Assembly (NCBI GenBank): GCA_019054805.1
Contig: JAHQIY010000015.1
Span: forward strand, 1,992,001-2,056,000
DNA from: Brachionus manjavacas
Lineage: Eukaryota; Rotifera; Eurotatoria; Ploima; Brachionidae
Direction: 5' to 3'
DNA length: 64,000 nucleotides
Shown piece after piece: positions 32,501-45,000 of the stretch. Under the pieces are notes generated by a model. The model worked only from the letters and a program-made list of their open reading frames with translations, did no database searches and was not told the DNA's origin. Both the position numbers and the translations under genes were made by a program. The stretch's first letter is position 1, and every line of letters begins with the position of its first letter.

Positions 32501-34373
32501 TTAAGAAAAATAATATTAAGACAAACTTTTAAATTAAGTATCATTATCTATAAGAGCCAAATGGTCTTGGATAAAATGGAAATTTTTTTTCAAACTTGGT
32601 TGACTACAGAGCAAAATTAAATCCTTATGATGGCCAAGGTAAAATACAAAAAGTTTTTTTTGATGAACTTCTATTTATTTTAAAGGCTAAATTACTAATA
32701 AGAAAAAGAAATTTTTTTATTTAAGTTTAGCTACCAGATCAAATATGCTCAATAATGACGATAATAAATTTCTGATTCTTATGATGATATTTTGAATTTT
32801 TTTGTTGATGAAATTTTATTTAATTCTTAAATTAATAATAATTAACCACATAAAAGTCGAACGACCAAAAATGCTCAACAGTAATAAATGTTTGATTTTT
32901 TGATTATTTTTTTTGTTTTATTTGTGAGCCTGCAGGTTCGTTCTGTATTTTTTGCTGTTAAATACTCAAATATTGATTCTTAATATTTTTTTAATAATCA
33001 AAAAAAAATTATTAAAAAAATTTTGTACAAGTCTTTATTTAATTTTGAACTTGTTTAGCATAATTTAGCAGGGGATATTAAGACGTGGGCCTTTGAGCGA
33101 GGTAAATACAGTAAATAGACTCATTGTGGCATCTTAGCAATTAAACATTTTATCATTATCTTCAAACGCCTTTTACACGGTCTATTTCAGTACTATGTCT
33201 AGAATGCCAAATAAAATCTACGCCATTAATTCTTATCTTCAAACAAAAAAAAAAAAACATAACAAAAAAGAACAAAATCACATACCATTAGCAAGTATTG
33301 AGACAGCTTCTTCTTTGGTTATGTCCGAATAGAACCAGGGTTCAAATTGGTGTATTTTGTCGTCATCCTTGGAAAAAAAATGCCCGGTTAGCATACAGAC
33401 ACAAAAAAATGCCAAAAAAATAATTATTTTTTTTGTCGGAAATTTTTCAAAATTTAAAGGTAAAAAGAAAACAAGGTAAACTATTTTGGCACATAATTTA
33501 TTCTAGTCGATTCAAATTGGTTTAATATTTAAATTGGAAAGCAAGAACAGCGATTAAGAACGTGTTCTGGAGCAAGTAGGCGGCCAAATAAACCCGGACA
33601 ATTGTCTACTTACCACATATCTGACACAATCGGCTTTTAGCAGGCCGCATTCATCGCTGTGGCACGCCTGGGCCCACATCCATTCTCCGTCACCCATCTC
33701 ACTGTAGACCCTAAATAGCTCGCCTTGTTTTTCAATATACAAAATGTCATCCTCCTCGTTCATCGGGTCCAAATTTTTGATCAAATCAAAGTCTTTTTTG
33801 TTGGGCTGATGGAACGTCTTGATGCTGACACAAAATTTTTCCAAATGGCACACTCGGCTGGGGGGCACAGGCTCGAGCAGCTTTTCGTCTTTGACCAGCT
33901 CCGAATAGTGCATGTAGTAGCTGATCAGAGTGTCTAGTTTGTCAAATTGACGACCGCCGATGTAGTAGTCGCCCAGAACCGCAGTGATTCTTCAAAATTG
34001 AGGGGTTGATAAATTAGTTTAAAGCACTGGATGGTTCTTACTTGAAATGGTGAATGATGGACGTGAGTGACAGGTAGCTGAGGACGTAGGAGCCGCTGGA
34101 TTTCTCGCTTTCCCTCACCAGAAAGCCGCCTGGCTTGCTGTGCTCGCGCAGGACGAGCTCGGCGCGCCTCCGGTCCACGCGCCCGTGGTACCATTTGTCC
34201 ATGCTGGGCGCCTCCTTGTCTATCGGCACTATGGTCAAGTGCTGCTGCTTTTGCTTCATGTGATAGAGCAAGTCGGCGTTTGTGTACGATGAGAGGCAAT
34301 TTGTCGACGGCGATGAGGGCAAAATTGATTCAGATTGATTTATTTGATCATTTTGATTCGAATTAAAATTCAT
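23552..34373 (-). CDS. RASA1: p120 RasGAP (RASA1) orthologue
   Basis: Seven exons: 34373-34042, 33989-33614, 33367-33286, 32089-31268, 31007-30925, 30861-30788, 25775-23552; 3993 nt, 1330 residues (human 1047). Domain order is SH2 (WYHGRVDRRRAELVL, GGFLVRES), SH3 (QGELFRVYSEMGDGEWMWAQ), SH2 (EPWFYSDITKEEA, SYLVRPSD), PH (VLRGYLSKY, KKWKPYWFSL, GLIDLS, CFQIVI), C2 (SIWDDSFTFDNLP) and RasGAP. The arginine finger is in STLFRPATCS; FVFLRLLCPALLNP and KEPFMM are present, so catalysis on Ras-GTP should be intact. Extra length comes from a ~200-residue Ser/Asn-rich linker between SH2 and PH, a Ser-rich loop in C2, and a ~90-residue Ser-rich insertion inside the GAP domain. The 2.2 kb last exon is far more GC-rich than its surroundings. 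It should act at the membrane downstream of receptor tyrosine kinases. Confidence 0.97.
25908..26411. mobile_element. Foldback MITE with ~110 bp arms in RASA1 intron
   Basis: Left arm 25911-26025, right arm 26235-26408, inverted. tcctactaaaac matches the reverse of gttttagtagga, and the long blocks taaaagttttaat, tcatttagtttgaatttttc, aaaaataaaattagtttttc and tccaaaatttttg recur inverted. The right arm has about 50 extra bp near its end. Next to the left arm sits a short ctgacccc triplication (26051-26086). No coding capacity; a non-autonomous DNA element is the likely identity. Confidence 0.78.
29715..30235 (+). mobile_element. CR1-type LINE 3' fragment, open reading frame kept
   Basis: An open frame of about 160 codons reads LVRLHLEFAISSCCPYLEKD, ENVQRRATRLVPEL, RIRGDLIQMFKLME, RFYYFTNRAVSVWNKLPEEI and SLNIFKAKIDVWM. 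These are the C-terminal blocks of CR1-clade ORF2 proteins (HLEY-W-P--KKDI, VQRRATK, RRLRGDLI, FFTNRVVNVWNSLP, FK--LD). The 3' end carries an actactactact microsatellite. It is 5'-truncated, lacks the RT core and sits antisense inside a RASA1 intron. It is better preserved than the copy at 22475-22965. Confidence 0.85.
32150..32930. repeat. Degenerate ~300-350 bp tandem repeat in RASA1 intron
   Basis: Blocks recur in order: caaatgatcttg..aattttttttccaa..ggccaaggtaaaa (32284-32370) then atttctgattcatgtgatga (32415), against caaatggtcttgg..aattttttttcaaa..ggccaaggtaaaa (32558-32645) then atttctgattcttatgatga (32769). A partial third unit follows (ccaaaaatgctcaacagtaa near 32871). Divergence between units is marked, and the intron has no other feature. 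Confidence 0.55.
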
Positions 34374-34604
34374 TTTGTTTTTGTTTTTTAATTAATAAAA
34401 ATTTGAAAATTTTTTTTTTTTTTTTTATTAAACAAACATTCGAAACAAGCAATAGAAAAAAAAATACATCAAAACAAAAACACTAAAATTTCGAATAAAT
34501 TTTTAAAATTAAAATTTTTGATTGATTAAAATTTTTAGAATAATGGAAAGCGAGCTAAAAATTGAAAGAAAATATAGAGAAAGAACGAGCAAGATATGGA
34601 AAAA

Positions 34605-34605
34605 T

Positions 34606-34643
<38 letters not shown>

Positions 34644-34645
34644 AA
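34605..34645. repeat. (GA)n microsatellite upstream of RASA1
   Basis: About 40 bp of almost pure GA dinucleotide, 230 nt upstream of the RASA1 start codon (CT-rich on the transcribed strand). GA/CT tracts of this kind are frequent in animal promoters, so a promoter role is possible but not shown. Confidence 0.8.
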
Positions 34646-37600
34646 AAAAGCATTTAAATAGTAATAGTAGCTTTGCTTGTGGGCGTTCGATTTTTGTTCA
34701 TTTCTCTTTCCCCATCCAAGCATACTTGTCTATTTCGCTAACGTTTTGTATCTAATTGTATTTTTAGCTTTATTATTTAAATTTTTTTATAAGTTAAATT
34801 TTAATAGAAAAAAAATATTAATATTACAATATGTTCATTTTTTTAGCATAGCTACTAAAGAAATTGGAACACTTAACATATACAAGATATTTGATTTATT
34901 AAGAGTTTAATTGCATGAGTCTGTGCAGATTTACTAGACAAATTGAAGAAGACTCTTCGGAGAGTTTACGCATGGTGAACAGGTAGCTTGAATTTGTGTG
35001 TGTCGGCTAATCAGTGCATTTTTTCTCCATTTTTTTCACTGCCGATCTTTAGTCGAACAAGAAAATATAAAATTAAACCACAAACAAATTACTAGATTAA
35101 AAAAAAATTAAAAAGCAAATTTTACTCCAGAATTTAGAAAAATGTGAGTAAAATTTTATGTTTTTTGCCAAATGACGCAAACAATCTCAATTTTGAAAAT
35201 GTTATCTTGGTTCTTATCTTTTTTTGCTAATTTTCGAAGTGTTTTCCTTGACATTCAAAATTACCTAAGCACTTCAGATTACTATTTACTTTAAATACCT
35301 TTAAAAGAAAAACAATCAATAATGGCTAGTAAATATTTTTTATTTCAACTAAACAAATATACAAAATAATTAGAAATTATTTATTCAAATCAGTCTGGAT
35401 TAATTTTTTTGGTTCTAATAAATCCTTTCACATTTGATCGGGAGAACAGGGCACAAACGAAAGCTTAAACCTTAAATTTTTTGATCAAAAATAGAAAAAA
35501 TATTGAATCATGACAAAATTAGTTCGTTAATATATAAACACTTTTTAATTTAAATTTGATTTTTATTCACTCAATGAAAATATGATGCCAAAATATTGAT
35601 TTTTATCTTTACTCTGGAAGATTTGGTAAAAATTTTCTTTTAAAAAAATGAAATTTTTAATTTGAAAATTTTAAATCCAAGACATTTTTGCTACCTTTTT
35701 TTCTAGGAACAATTTCAAAGGAAATCCAAAGGTTACAACAAAAACACGCTCCAGCCAAAAAGTCAAACCACTTCAACAAAAAACTTCTCAAATTTTCGTA
35801 ATGAAAGTTTTTATTTTGTCTATGAAAATAAAAATTAATTAAAACTGATGAAAATAGGTGAAGTTGAAAAAGGTCGCTAGAAATTTGGTGAAATTTTGGC
35901 TTTTTTAAAAAATCTCTCAATGAATAACAATCGCCAACATTAAGTCTAAATTAAAAACAAAGTTTTAAATAAAATTCAATGCATGAATTGAATCATGTGA
36001 TCAATAGAAAAAATTTAATTTTTTGTTATTTAGATCGATATACGAAAACTTTAAAAAAAATCAGTAGAAAAAATAAACTAATAATTAATCTAACAATAAA
36101 ATCATACAAAATTAATAAAATCTTATTTATTTCTAGACAGATATGAAGTGCAAGTTAAAGTTTTTTTTCTGTTCCGATTCAATTTTTTCTTTGTAACTTT
36201 TTTGCAAAAGCTGATCGATTAGATTTGAAAAAAATAAAAAAATGAAGATTTATAATCTTCAATTAAAGTCTGAGAAAATTCTGCAACATTAGTACGCAGT
36301 TTATAGAGCTTTGCAGATTTTAATTAAAGATAAAACATCTAATTTTAGTGCTGTTGTGTTTTTCAGAACTAATTTGTCTCTTTTTATTTTATGAGTTATT
36401 ATGACCTCGAATTAATTTTTATAAATTTACTTTTCTTTAATTTATTATCAAAAAATACTATGACATCATAATTAATTTTACTAAATAAAAATATTTAATT
36501 TCTAAACCTATTTATTTTCAAATAGTTTACTTAATTTTTATGTTTTATTTTATTCAATCGCTAGGCTGAAAAACAGACTTTGATACTGCCTGGATTTTTT
36601 CCCTGAAATTTGAAATAATCGTCAGGGCTCTATTAAAAACCAGATGGATAAGCCATGTATCTATTTAATTATGTTATCACCATCTCTAATCATTTGACTT
36701 AATAAGTTTGATTAAAATTGCATATGTTTTATTTATTAGTTTAAAAAAAATAAATTAGAAAATTTTTCGAATAAAAATTTATTATTTTTTGTTGAGGATA
36801 AGTAAGATTAAAAGGGCTATAAAATAAATTATTTCCTATATAGGGCACTTAAAATTTATATGAGAAATACTTAAAATATTCGAAATCCGAAGCAAACAAA
36901 TTTGGCTTAGTTTGTAAATTTCGGGTCTTTAAAAGGAATTTAATTTAATGAAAAGTATCCAAACAACTTATAATCTTAAGTGTTAAAAATTGTGACGTTC
37001 TTTGAAGAAATTTAAAATTTTTGTTTAATTAAACTTATTCATTAAGACGTTCTCAAGATATCTTGAGAAATAAATTTTTATTTATCTTGAAATCTTGGCT
37101 TTTAACTTTAACATACTAATGTCGTATATATTAATTTACACAATCAATTTATAAGCTAAAATACATTGGGAAGAAAAAATTTTATAAACAAATAAATTAA
37201 TTAGTCTTAAAAAAGGCTCAAAAAATCAAATGATTAAGTGAATTTAATAGAGCTTTTTTTACGTTTTAAAACACTAAATTGAAAAATAAAATTTATCTAA
37301 AAACAATATTAAAAACATGATTCCTGTTAAATGTTTTTGTAATTACAAAAAAAAAATGTTTGTATAATTATGTGAACGATGTAAATAGAGATAATTTTAA
37401 ATTTTAATTCAAAAATTAAATTCTGCTAAAAACAAAATTATTTTTTTTCCATTTTTATTAAACCGTAAAATACTCAAACGCAATTGTTTTTACTTGTTTG
37501 ATCTTTTTAAAATTTTATTTGAATTTTTTTTGTATTGTTCTAGTCATTAATATTATGTAAATATTTTCTACAAAGAGCTTCAATTCCCCGCTATACCACG

Positions 37601-39884
37601 GCATTTCCATTTAAAAAATTCCTTCTGATTAATTTATATTATACCTGATTTTCTACCTTTTCTAGGTAAATTTTTTATTTTGAAAAAAGTTAACAGTTCA
37701 TTTGAAAAATTACGTAATCAAAATTGAAATTTAAAAAATTAAAACTGCCAGACATTTTTGTCGATAAAAAGTTAAATTAAAAAAATAAATTCTCTTAATC
37801 GGAATTTTTTAACAAAATTTACAACTTGATCTTATTACTTTTTGTTTTAAAATCAGAATAAGAATCCGTCCAAAATTCGAATCGTCATGCTTTAAATGAC
37901 TTGTAAAATAAGCTTGTTAGAAAATTAAAAAAAATAAATATGTGTTTTGATTAATTTTATTCAAATAATAAAAATTAAATTTTACTTTTGTCATGTTGAA
38001 CATTATAGAGAAAAACAAATAAAAAATTAAACAAATCTAAATTTCCGAATTCAAAAGATTAAATTGTCGTTTAAAAATTCACATTTTTTTTGTTATAAAA
38101 TAAGTTCTGAAAAGGCTCTCTCTTAAGGTTCAATTGTAAATGATAAAATTGATAAGTTTAATGTAATTTCTCGGATGAATTAACAAGAATAATGGAAAAC
38201 ATTTTTAGAAAAGTCTAATCTTTAAACAATAAAGATACATGCATCTTTGAATATAAACCTAAATGGATTTTAAGAATCTATTTTAAAAAACTGTTTTAAA
38301 TTGTTTACACGCATCAAAAATATTTTTCTTCTTTTTATAAATTAACATAAACAAGTCTGAAAATTTTAAAATTTTGTATTTTTTAATTTTCTCAAATCTT
38401 TAAATTCGAAAAAAAACCTTCTATTGACAAAACTAAAATAAATCGTAGAAGTCACATTGAATTGAAAAAAAATAAAAAATTTATGGTTGTCTTTGTTAGG
38501 AAAAGTGAGTAGAGTAGAAAAAAAATACTGGTTGCCTCTAAAATAGGACAATTAAAATGAATTTTGCAAAATAAATGATCCAGAAAATTGTTTACGTGAG
38601 TAAACTTACAAAAAAAAAGTAATTTCACGGAAAATGGTTCGATAATTAGGAAAATTCAACTTTTGCCTGCTATTATGCTAACAAAAATTTGTAATTTACT
38701 AAAATTTTTTTTTTAGTCCCGAATATCTCTACTACAGATAATTTACAAAAGTAGTGTTTCCATTTTTCTGGCTTAAGAGAGCAGCTCGGACTAACTAAAC
38801 AAATTCAATTTTTTAAATGCCATAAATTCTGATTAATTAATCCGAATACTTTATTATCGACAATCTTTAATATAAAACCTTTAAAATAAGCAATTAATAG
38901 CCATTCTTATTAGCAAAATTTTTTTTTGTTTTATTTTTTCAAACTTAGAAATGTTAATAATGAAATAATAATTAAAAAATTTTAGCAATTGATTACTTCC
39001 ACTTATTAATTTTTTTTCTTGAGCATTAAAAAAGTGTAATAATAAAAATGTTTTCGAATCAAATAAAACAAATCAATATTTTCACAATATTAAATAGAAA
39101 TAAAAACTCTTTATGACAATTGCTAAGAATTATTATAGGAAAAAAAGAAACGAAAATTAATTTTTTATTAATTTTTGTGAAATATATTAATCTAATCATC
39201 ATTTAGACATTTAACACAGAATTAATTTTCGAAAAAGTTGAGACAATAGCTTGAATTTCCCAAATTTGTGCTTTGTTTTAAAATTTTACCAGGCAAAATG
39301 GGTCAGCTTTTTGAACAAAATAAAAATAATAGGGAATTAATTTATTTTATTTAAAAGTGCTGCTTTAAAAGTACACAAGTAATGTAAAATATTTGAACAG
39401 AGTTTAAAATTTTAATTACTTGAGTAAATCGTTTTAAACAAAGAACTCTTTTTTCTAAAAAATATTTAAAAAAATCAATTGTTAATTTTTAAAATAATTA
39501 GAGTCCTTTTTAGTTGCCAAATTTTTTTTCTAAATTTTGCCTTAAAGAAAATTAAGAACATTTGCTAGTTGTGTCTATTTATAAGACTTAAAGGTGCTGG
39601 TTTAAAACCCGAATACTTAATATTGGGTTATATTTTGCTGTTTTGATTAAATTCCTTAACATAATTAGGAACACAAATTTGAAAGTTTTAAAATGAAATT
39701 CAATATTTATTCTTGGCATTTTAAAAAAGGGAGGTATTTAATCGATCTCTAAAATTACTTAATCAATCACTAATATTTTTCTATCTCTTATTTTACTAAA
39801 TACCCTTAACTTATATTTATTATTCTGTCTCCTAAATTAAATAAAACAGCAACTAATTTTACTTTAAAGTATTTTTATTTATTA

Positions 39885-40005
39885 AATTGATTAGACCGTT
39901 TAATTTGGCGGTCCAAAAAAAAGACCGCCTAGCTGACCGGCCAAATGACCGCAAAAAACCGTCCGTGTATTGGACCGGCTTGTCTTGACCGTATCCAACA
40001 CTAGT
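39885..40005. repeat. GACCG-rich dispersed repeat, copy 1
   Basis: A sharp GC island: cggtccaaaa, gaccgcctagctgaccggcc, aaatgaccg, ttggaccgg and ttgaccgtatc. The same unit occurs near 53335-53400 and again at 53425-53475. The repeated unit is roughly ggtccaaaa..gaccgccaagctgaccggctaaatgaccg. The class is unknown. Confidence 0.65.
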
Positions 40006-42067
40006 AAAATTGAAAATTTTGATGAAATGATATAATAAATTTATCATTTATTTTAATGATAATACCGGGACAGTTCTTTTCTGGATAATTCACAATCAAG
40101 TTATCAAATATTTTTATGAAAACATTTTTTCGAAACGATTTTCAATTGAATATAAAAGGTATCAATTTTTCGATTGATTTTTATTTTTTTTATTCTAATT
40201 GTATTATCAATTATTTTAAGACAATGTTTTAAGACTTTTTAAAGCAATGTAAAATATAAAACTAGCTAAAAAACTTTTCAAATTCTTTAATTTTACAAAA
40301 AATCTAATTAATTATAGAAAAAGAACTATATTCGATAGACTCCGTTGATTTGCATTCTAAAAAATGACTGATAGTAACCATTTCTACCTGATTTACCTTA
40401 TTTTTAAATAATGTAAAATTACGTTAATTGCGTATAATTACGTAAAATCTTATTTTTTCATTAACACTGGAATGACCGGAGTCAATTTGATACCGTATTT
40501 TTATGAAAAACTTAAAGAAGCTCTATTAAACTTTTAAAAAATTTATTTTATTTTGTTCATTATACAAATATCTAATAGATTAAATAAAAATTATCAAAAT
40601 AAGCTATAGATTTTTCGTGATTTAGCCTTCTAAAAAGGTTTTATTTTGCGTTTGGTCTTGACTGCGTTTAGGTAATTTTATTTAAATTTTTTTTTTTAAT
40701 TATTAAAAATCCTTTAGCTTTTTAATTTATAAAAGTGTATTTTTTTTTTTATATCAATATTTTTTATTACTAAATTCAACTAGCAATAAATTATAAAAAT
40801 TATATCAAAAAGGTTTTGTTAATGCGGATTTTTTAATTTTCGAAGAAGTCAACGAGAGGTTTTTCTATTCAAATAAAATCTATGTTGACATTTGATACAA
40901 ATTTCGGGAAAAATTCGGAGAATCTACTGATTTTGACTGCAAAACTTCAGCCTTATTAATTAAGCAGCAAGTTAAAAAATAAATAATGAAAATTTAGTGA
41001 TTTATCAAAATTGATTGAATTTAATTTTTTTAATTTGCATATCTGTACCGAGTTATTGCTCCTTCTGATAAAAAAATTGCAAAATGAATTTGTAAAATGA
41101 TTTAACTACATTACAGAGTAATTAAAGTGACATAGAACTAAGTGGTCATATTTTTTAATTATTCTAAATAAACAATTAAATTTTATGCCAAAATAATTTT
41201 TTTTTAAATAAAATATTTGATTGTCTTTTCAAGGATTTGGTTCTAAATTTTCTCTAAATACTCCAAAAATTAAAAAAAATTTAACTTCTATCACAAGTCA
41301 AATTTGAAACTTTTCACAACGATTTAAAAAAAGTTAAAATTTCTCAATATTTTTAATTTCACTCTCGATACTAAAATCGAGAATGAATCTATTAAATAAT
41401 AATTTGACGTAATTTTTCCAAAAAAAACACCGGTCGTTGATGCAACAAATTTTGAACAACCTACGATGGCCTAATTTTAGAGCAATCATTAGATAATTTG
41501 TTTCTAAAAAATCATCCATATGAAGTTTAATTTTCAATTAAAAGCCATTATTACATTGTCAAATTAAGCATCGGTAATTGATCAGAATCCAAGCTTGTTT
41601 AGCGATTCGAGTCACCAGCCGTAGCATGAATTGTTTGCTAAAAAACAAAATAGTTTAAATTTTCTAATTGAGAATTTCCTTCTACTCAGGAAACGAAAAA
41701 AATGCCAACCATTTGACAAAAAACAAAAAAAGATTTTTTACTAGTAAGTTTTCCAATTTCAGAGAAACAAGAGCATGAACCAATTTTAGTTATTTTCCTA
41801 GTTTGAAATGGTTTCTTGTATTTCAATCAAATATTTCTAGTTTATTCCTTGAGTGTGTAATCAAAACTTTTTCTCTTTTTTGCTCTCGTTTGCCAAATAC
41901 AACAATAAAAATACAAATCATAGCTAAATACCAAAATAACTTATATAAAAATAAATTTTTTTTGTCACCCTTGCTTAAGCGCAATAGCAAAAAACTCATC
42001 AATTTCTATAACAAAATCTTCTTTTTTTGAACACCTTGAATTTTAGTTGTGTGTGTGTGGCTAGTTG

Positions 42068-42085
42068 ATGGGAAATGGGAAATAA
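42068..42085 (+). promoter_or_regulatory. Upstream ORF overlapping calpain start
   Basis: ATG GGA AAT GGG AAA TAA runs through the main ATG at 42075 in another frame. If the transcript includes this stretch, ribosomes starting here would miss the main start, a known way of lowering translation. Whether 42068 lies in the mature 5' UTR is not known, because an acceptor-like ctag sits just upstream. Confidence 0.5.
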
Positions 42086-45000
42086 ACTATGGAAGTGCGA
42101 TATGTGCGAATACACAAATTTGGTCGAGTCTAACAAATGCGTCAAGTGCATGAGTCCGCGGCCCATTCAGGTATCCAAGAGCTTTGCTCTCGAGGACTCC
42201 ATTCAATCACAGAAATTGTCCTTTAAACAAATGTCGCTGGACAACTGGAACGATCTCAAGTACAGGCTCAATCAGCGAGCTAGTCAAACATCCCGGAATG
42301 TTTTGACCCGCAGCTTGAACCATTTTATCGATACAGAATTCGCGCCTTTTAAGCAATCGTTGTACATGAACGGCTCGCGCATCAAGCGCTCAAATCTAAT
42401 TCACTCGAATGGCTTCAAGCAAGTGAAAAAGTGGCTGCGGCCCCATGAGGTGTCGGTATCGCCCGAAGAGAGATTCCTGCCAGTCTCTTTGTTTTCCGAT
42501 CCTTCGCCAAAGGACGTGATCCAGGGCGAGCTGGGCACATGCTGGTTCCTCAGCGCACTAGCACTTCTTGCCGAAAAGCCATTCTTGCTCCTGAACTGCA
42601 TGGTCACTCAAAAGTACAACGTGGACGGCTTGCACCAAGTGCGTTTGTGTCGCCGCGGTGAATGGATAGTTGTCAATATCGACGACTATTTGCCATGTGA
42701 CAAATTTAACCAGCTGGTGTTTTCGTACGGGCGCAGACGTCAGTTTTGGGTACCGTTTATGGAAAAGGCCTTGGCTAAATTGTACGGAAGCTACGAAGCA
42801 GTGGCCAGGGGTGCGTGTGCCGAGGGCCTGCAGACTCTGACCGGAGAGCCGTGTGAAGTTCTTTACTTGCAGCTTGGGGTGTCGAATAGGCCGGATATGG
42901 AAATGCCGCATCATGTCGGCATGCATGAGACCACTCCCAATGTCATATGGCAAAAGATAATCATTTCCAGAAAGTTAGGCTACTTGATGACAACTTTATG
43001 CTACAACGAAAACCTCCGCTACGAATCTTTCGACAAACTAGGTCTTCTAAACAGGCACATTTACTCAATTTTAGACGCCAAAGAATTCATTAACAACGGG
43101 AATAAAACTCAACTGCTGAGATTAAGTAGGATTTTTTCATAAAAAATTCAAATAAATTTTTTTCGTGATAGAGCTAGCTTGAAAAATTGAATTTCTTAAT
43201 TATTTAGAATTTTATAGAAGCTAAAAAAAATTGAAAAAAATTTATTTTAAGAAGTGGCTTCATTTAAAAATTTGGGCTTTGAAAAATTTTCAGGAATTTT
43301 TTTTCGCTTATTTTTTGGGCAATAATTTTATTATTTAATTAGTTTATTTCTCACTTAATTTTAAAAATAAACATAATAATAATTCTATTTAAAATTAAAT
43401 TAGAAAAAAAATCAAATAATAAATTTTTGCCCAAAAATTGAGAGAAAAAAAATTCCTCATTTGAAAATTTTTCAAAGCCAAAAAGTACTTTATGTGAATT
43501 TTCTTCTTTAGTTCCTCCTTAACTTTTCATCATCTCTCTGATTTTAAATAGTTCTCTATTTAACCTTAAAGTTTAGGATTTAAAAATCATTTGGCAATGC
43601 TTTAATTTTAGTTTTCAAATTTAATTTTAATAATTTAAAATAGAATTAAATTGAAGATTAAAGTTAAGTTTGAATAAGCGTTTCCCAAAGCCTCATAAAC
43701 CGAAACACAGTTTTGGTACATGAAAAAAACACCATCTCGCCAATGTTAAAACATTCTCAACTTACACCGCATGCTCTTAAGATGTGTTTTAAGCTTAAAG
43801 ATTTTTAATGCGGACAAGATTCTTAAGTTTAATGTGACATCAAAGCTTGAGATTTAAGTGAAATATAAAAAATAAATAATCTCTCTAATTTTTCTTATTG
43901 AATTAGTAGCGCTAAATCAAATTTAAAAAAAAATATTTTTTACCAAAATTTCAAGCTGTAATGCCACATTAAACTTAAAAAACTTGATTTTTGTCTTTTT
44001 GATACATAAAAAAGACGGGTAGAACATGAATAAAAAAAACTTATAACAAAATTTTAAATTAAATAATAGAGTAAAAAAAACATGCAGTCGATTTTATAAA
44101 CAGATAAAAACACAAATTCAAAATCTAAATTGTTTTAATTATTAAAAAAAAACTTTAAAAAACCATTCAGTCATTTGAATTAAAATTTAAAAAAATAAAA
44201 GGGTCTTTAGTGACCAGCTTGTCACATTTTATGTGACTAGTACCCCTCACATTAAATATGTGACCAAGACAGGTCACGTAATTTCGAAAAAAAGACCAAA
44301 GAAATTCAAAATCATCGGTTTTAAGTTTTAATGTTATTTAGCTTTTAAAATGTTAAATAAAATGGGTGACTAACGGGTCACCTATCGCTAGAGACCCAAA
44401 TAATAAGTCATAAATAATATTGTAAACAAAAGCCAAAAGGGTTAAATTAAATTTAAAGTGAAGCAAACACATAATTAAAGTTGATTCAAGGATATTTGAA
44501 TGATCGGAGGCTGCGACGTATGAAGAGTAAATAAATGTTTCAAGGTTAAAAAATTCTCGAATTTTTTTTTTTTTTTATTTGTTTATCTGTACCGAGCTAA
44601 TATTCCTTGAGAATAAAAAATTTAAAAAAATTAATAAAAACATTATAAGTTAAAAAAGTTGTGTTGAAATAGATGGACAAAAAAAATTTACTATGAAAAC
44701 AAAGTCTAATTTAAAATGCAAGTTAAGAACCAGTAATTTTAAATTAAAGATCATAATTATAATTAACATCTGCATTTCGCCTCATTTAAATTATTTAAGT
44801 TTTTTAAAATAATTTTTTTTTAATTTTTTTTTCTTGTAATATATGTAAAATTTGTTGAATTAATTATATTTTTTTCTGCCTAAACTGGTCAATATTTTGA
44901 CAATTTGATCATATTTTTTATCCTAATAAACTTACTAGTTAATTTTAAAAATAAAAATAATTTTTATTTAAAAAAAAATTGGATAAAAAAATAGACTTTT

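Larger units (their letters stand above)
34374..42074. other. 7.7 kb intergenic region, divergent RASA1 / calpain
   Basis: Lies between two divergent start codons. It contains the GA microsatellite, a GACCG-rich repeat (39885-40005) and a decayed LINE tail near 41044. An open minus-strand stretch at 35657-35945 has some coding-like content but no recognisable family. Everything else is AT-simple with no supported gene. Confidence 0.55.

Noticed and set aside
34522-34755. Plus- and minus-strand ORFs through the GA tract (RERERERKRERE, SLSLSFSLSLSL)
   Set aside because: Simple translations of a dinucleotide microsatellite.
35657-35945. Minus-strand open stretch (RDFLKKPKFHQISSDLFQLH and LLKWFDFLAGACFCC) as a possible gene
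   Set aside because: No family recognised, no start, and splice partners could not be found. It may be an orphan exon, but the support is too thin to call.
41334-41537. 67-codon minus-strand ORF upstream of a LINE tail remnant
   Set aside because: No reverse-transcriptase blocks recognisable; left uncalled.
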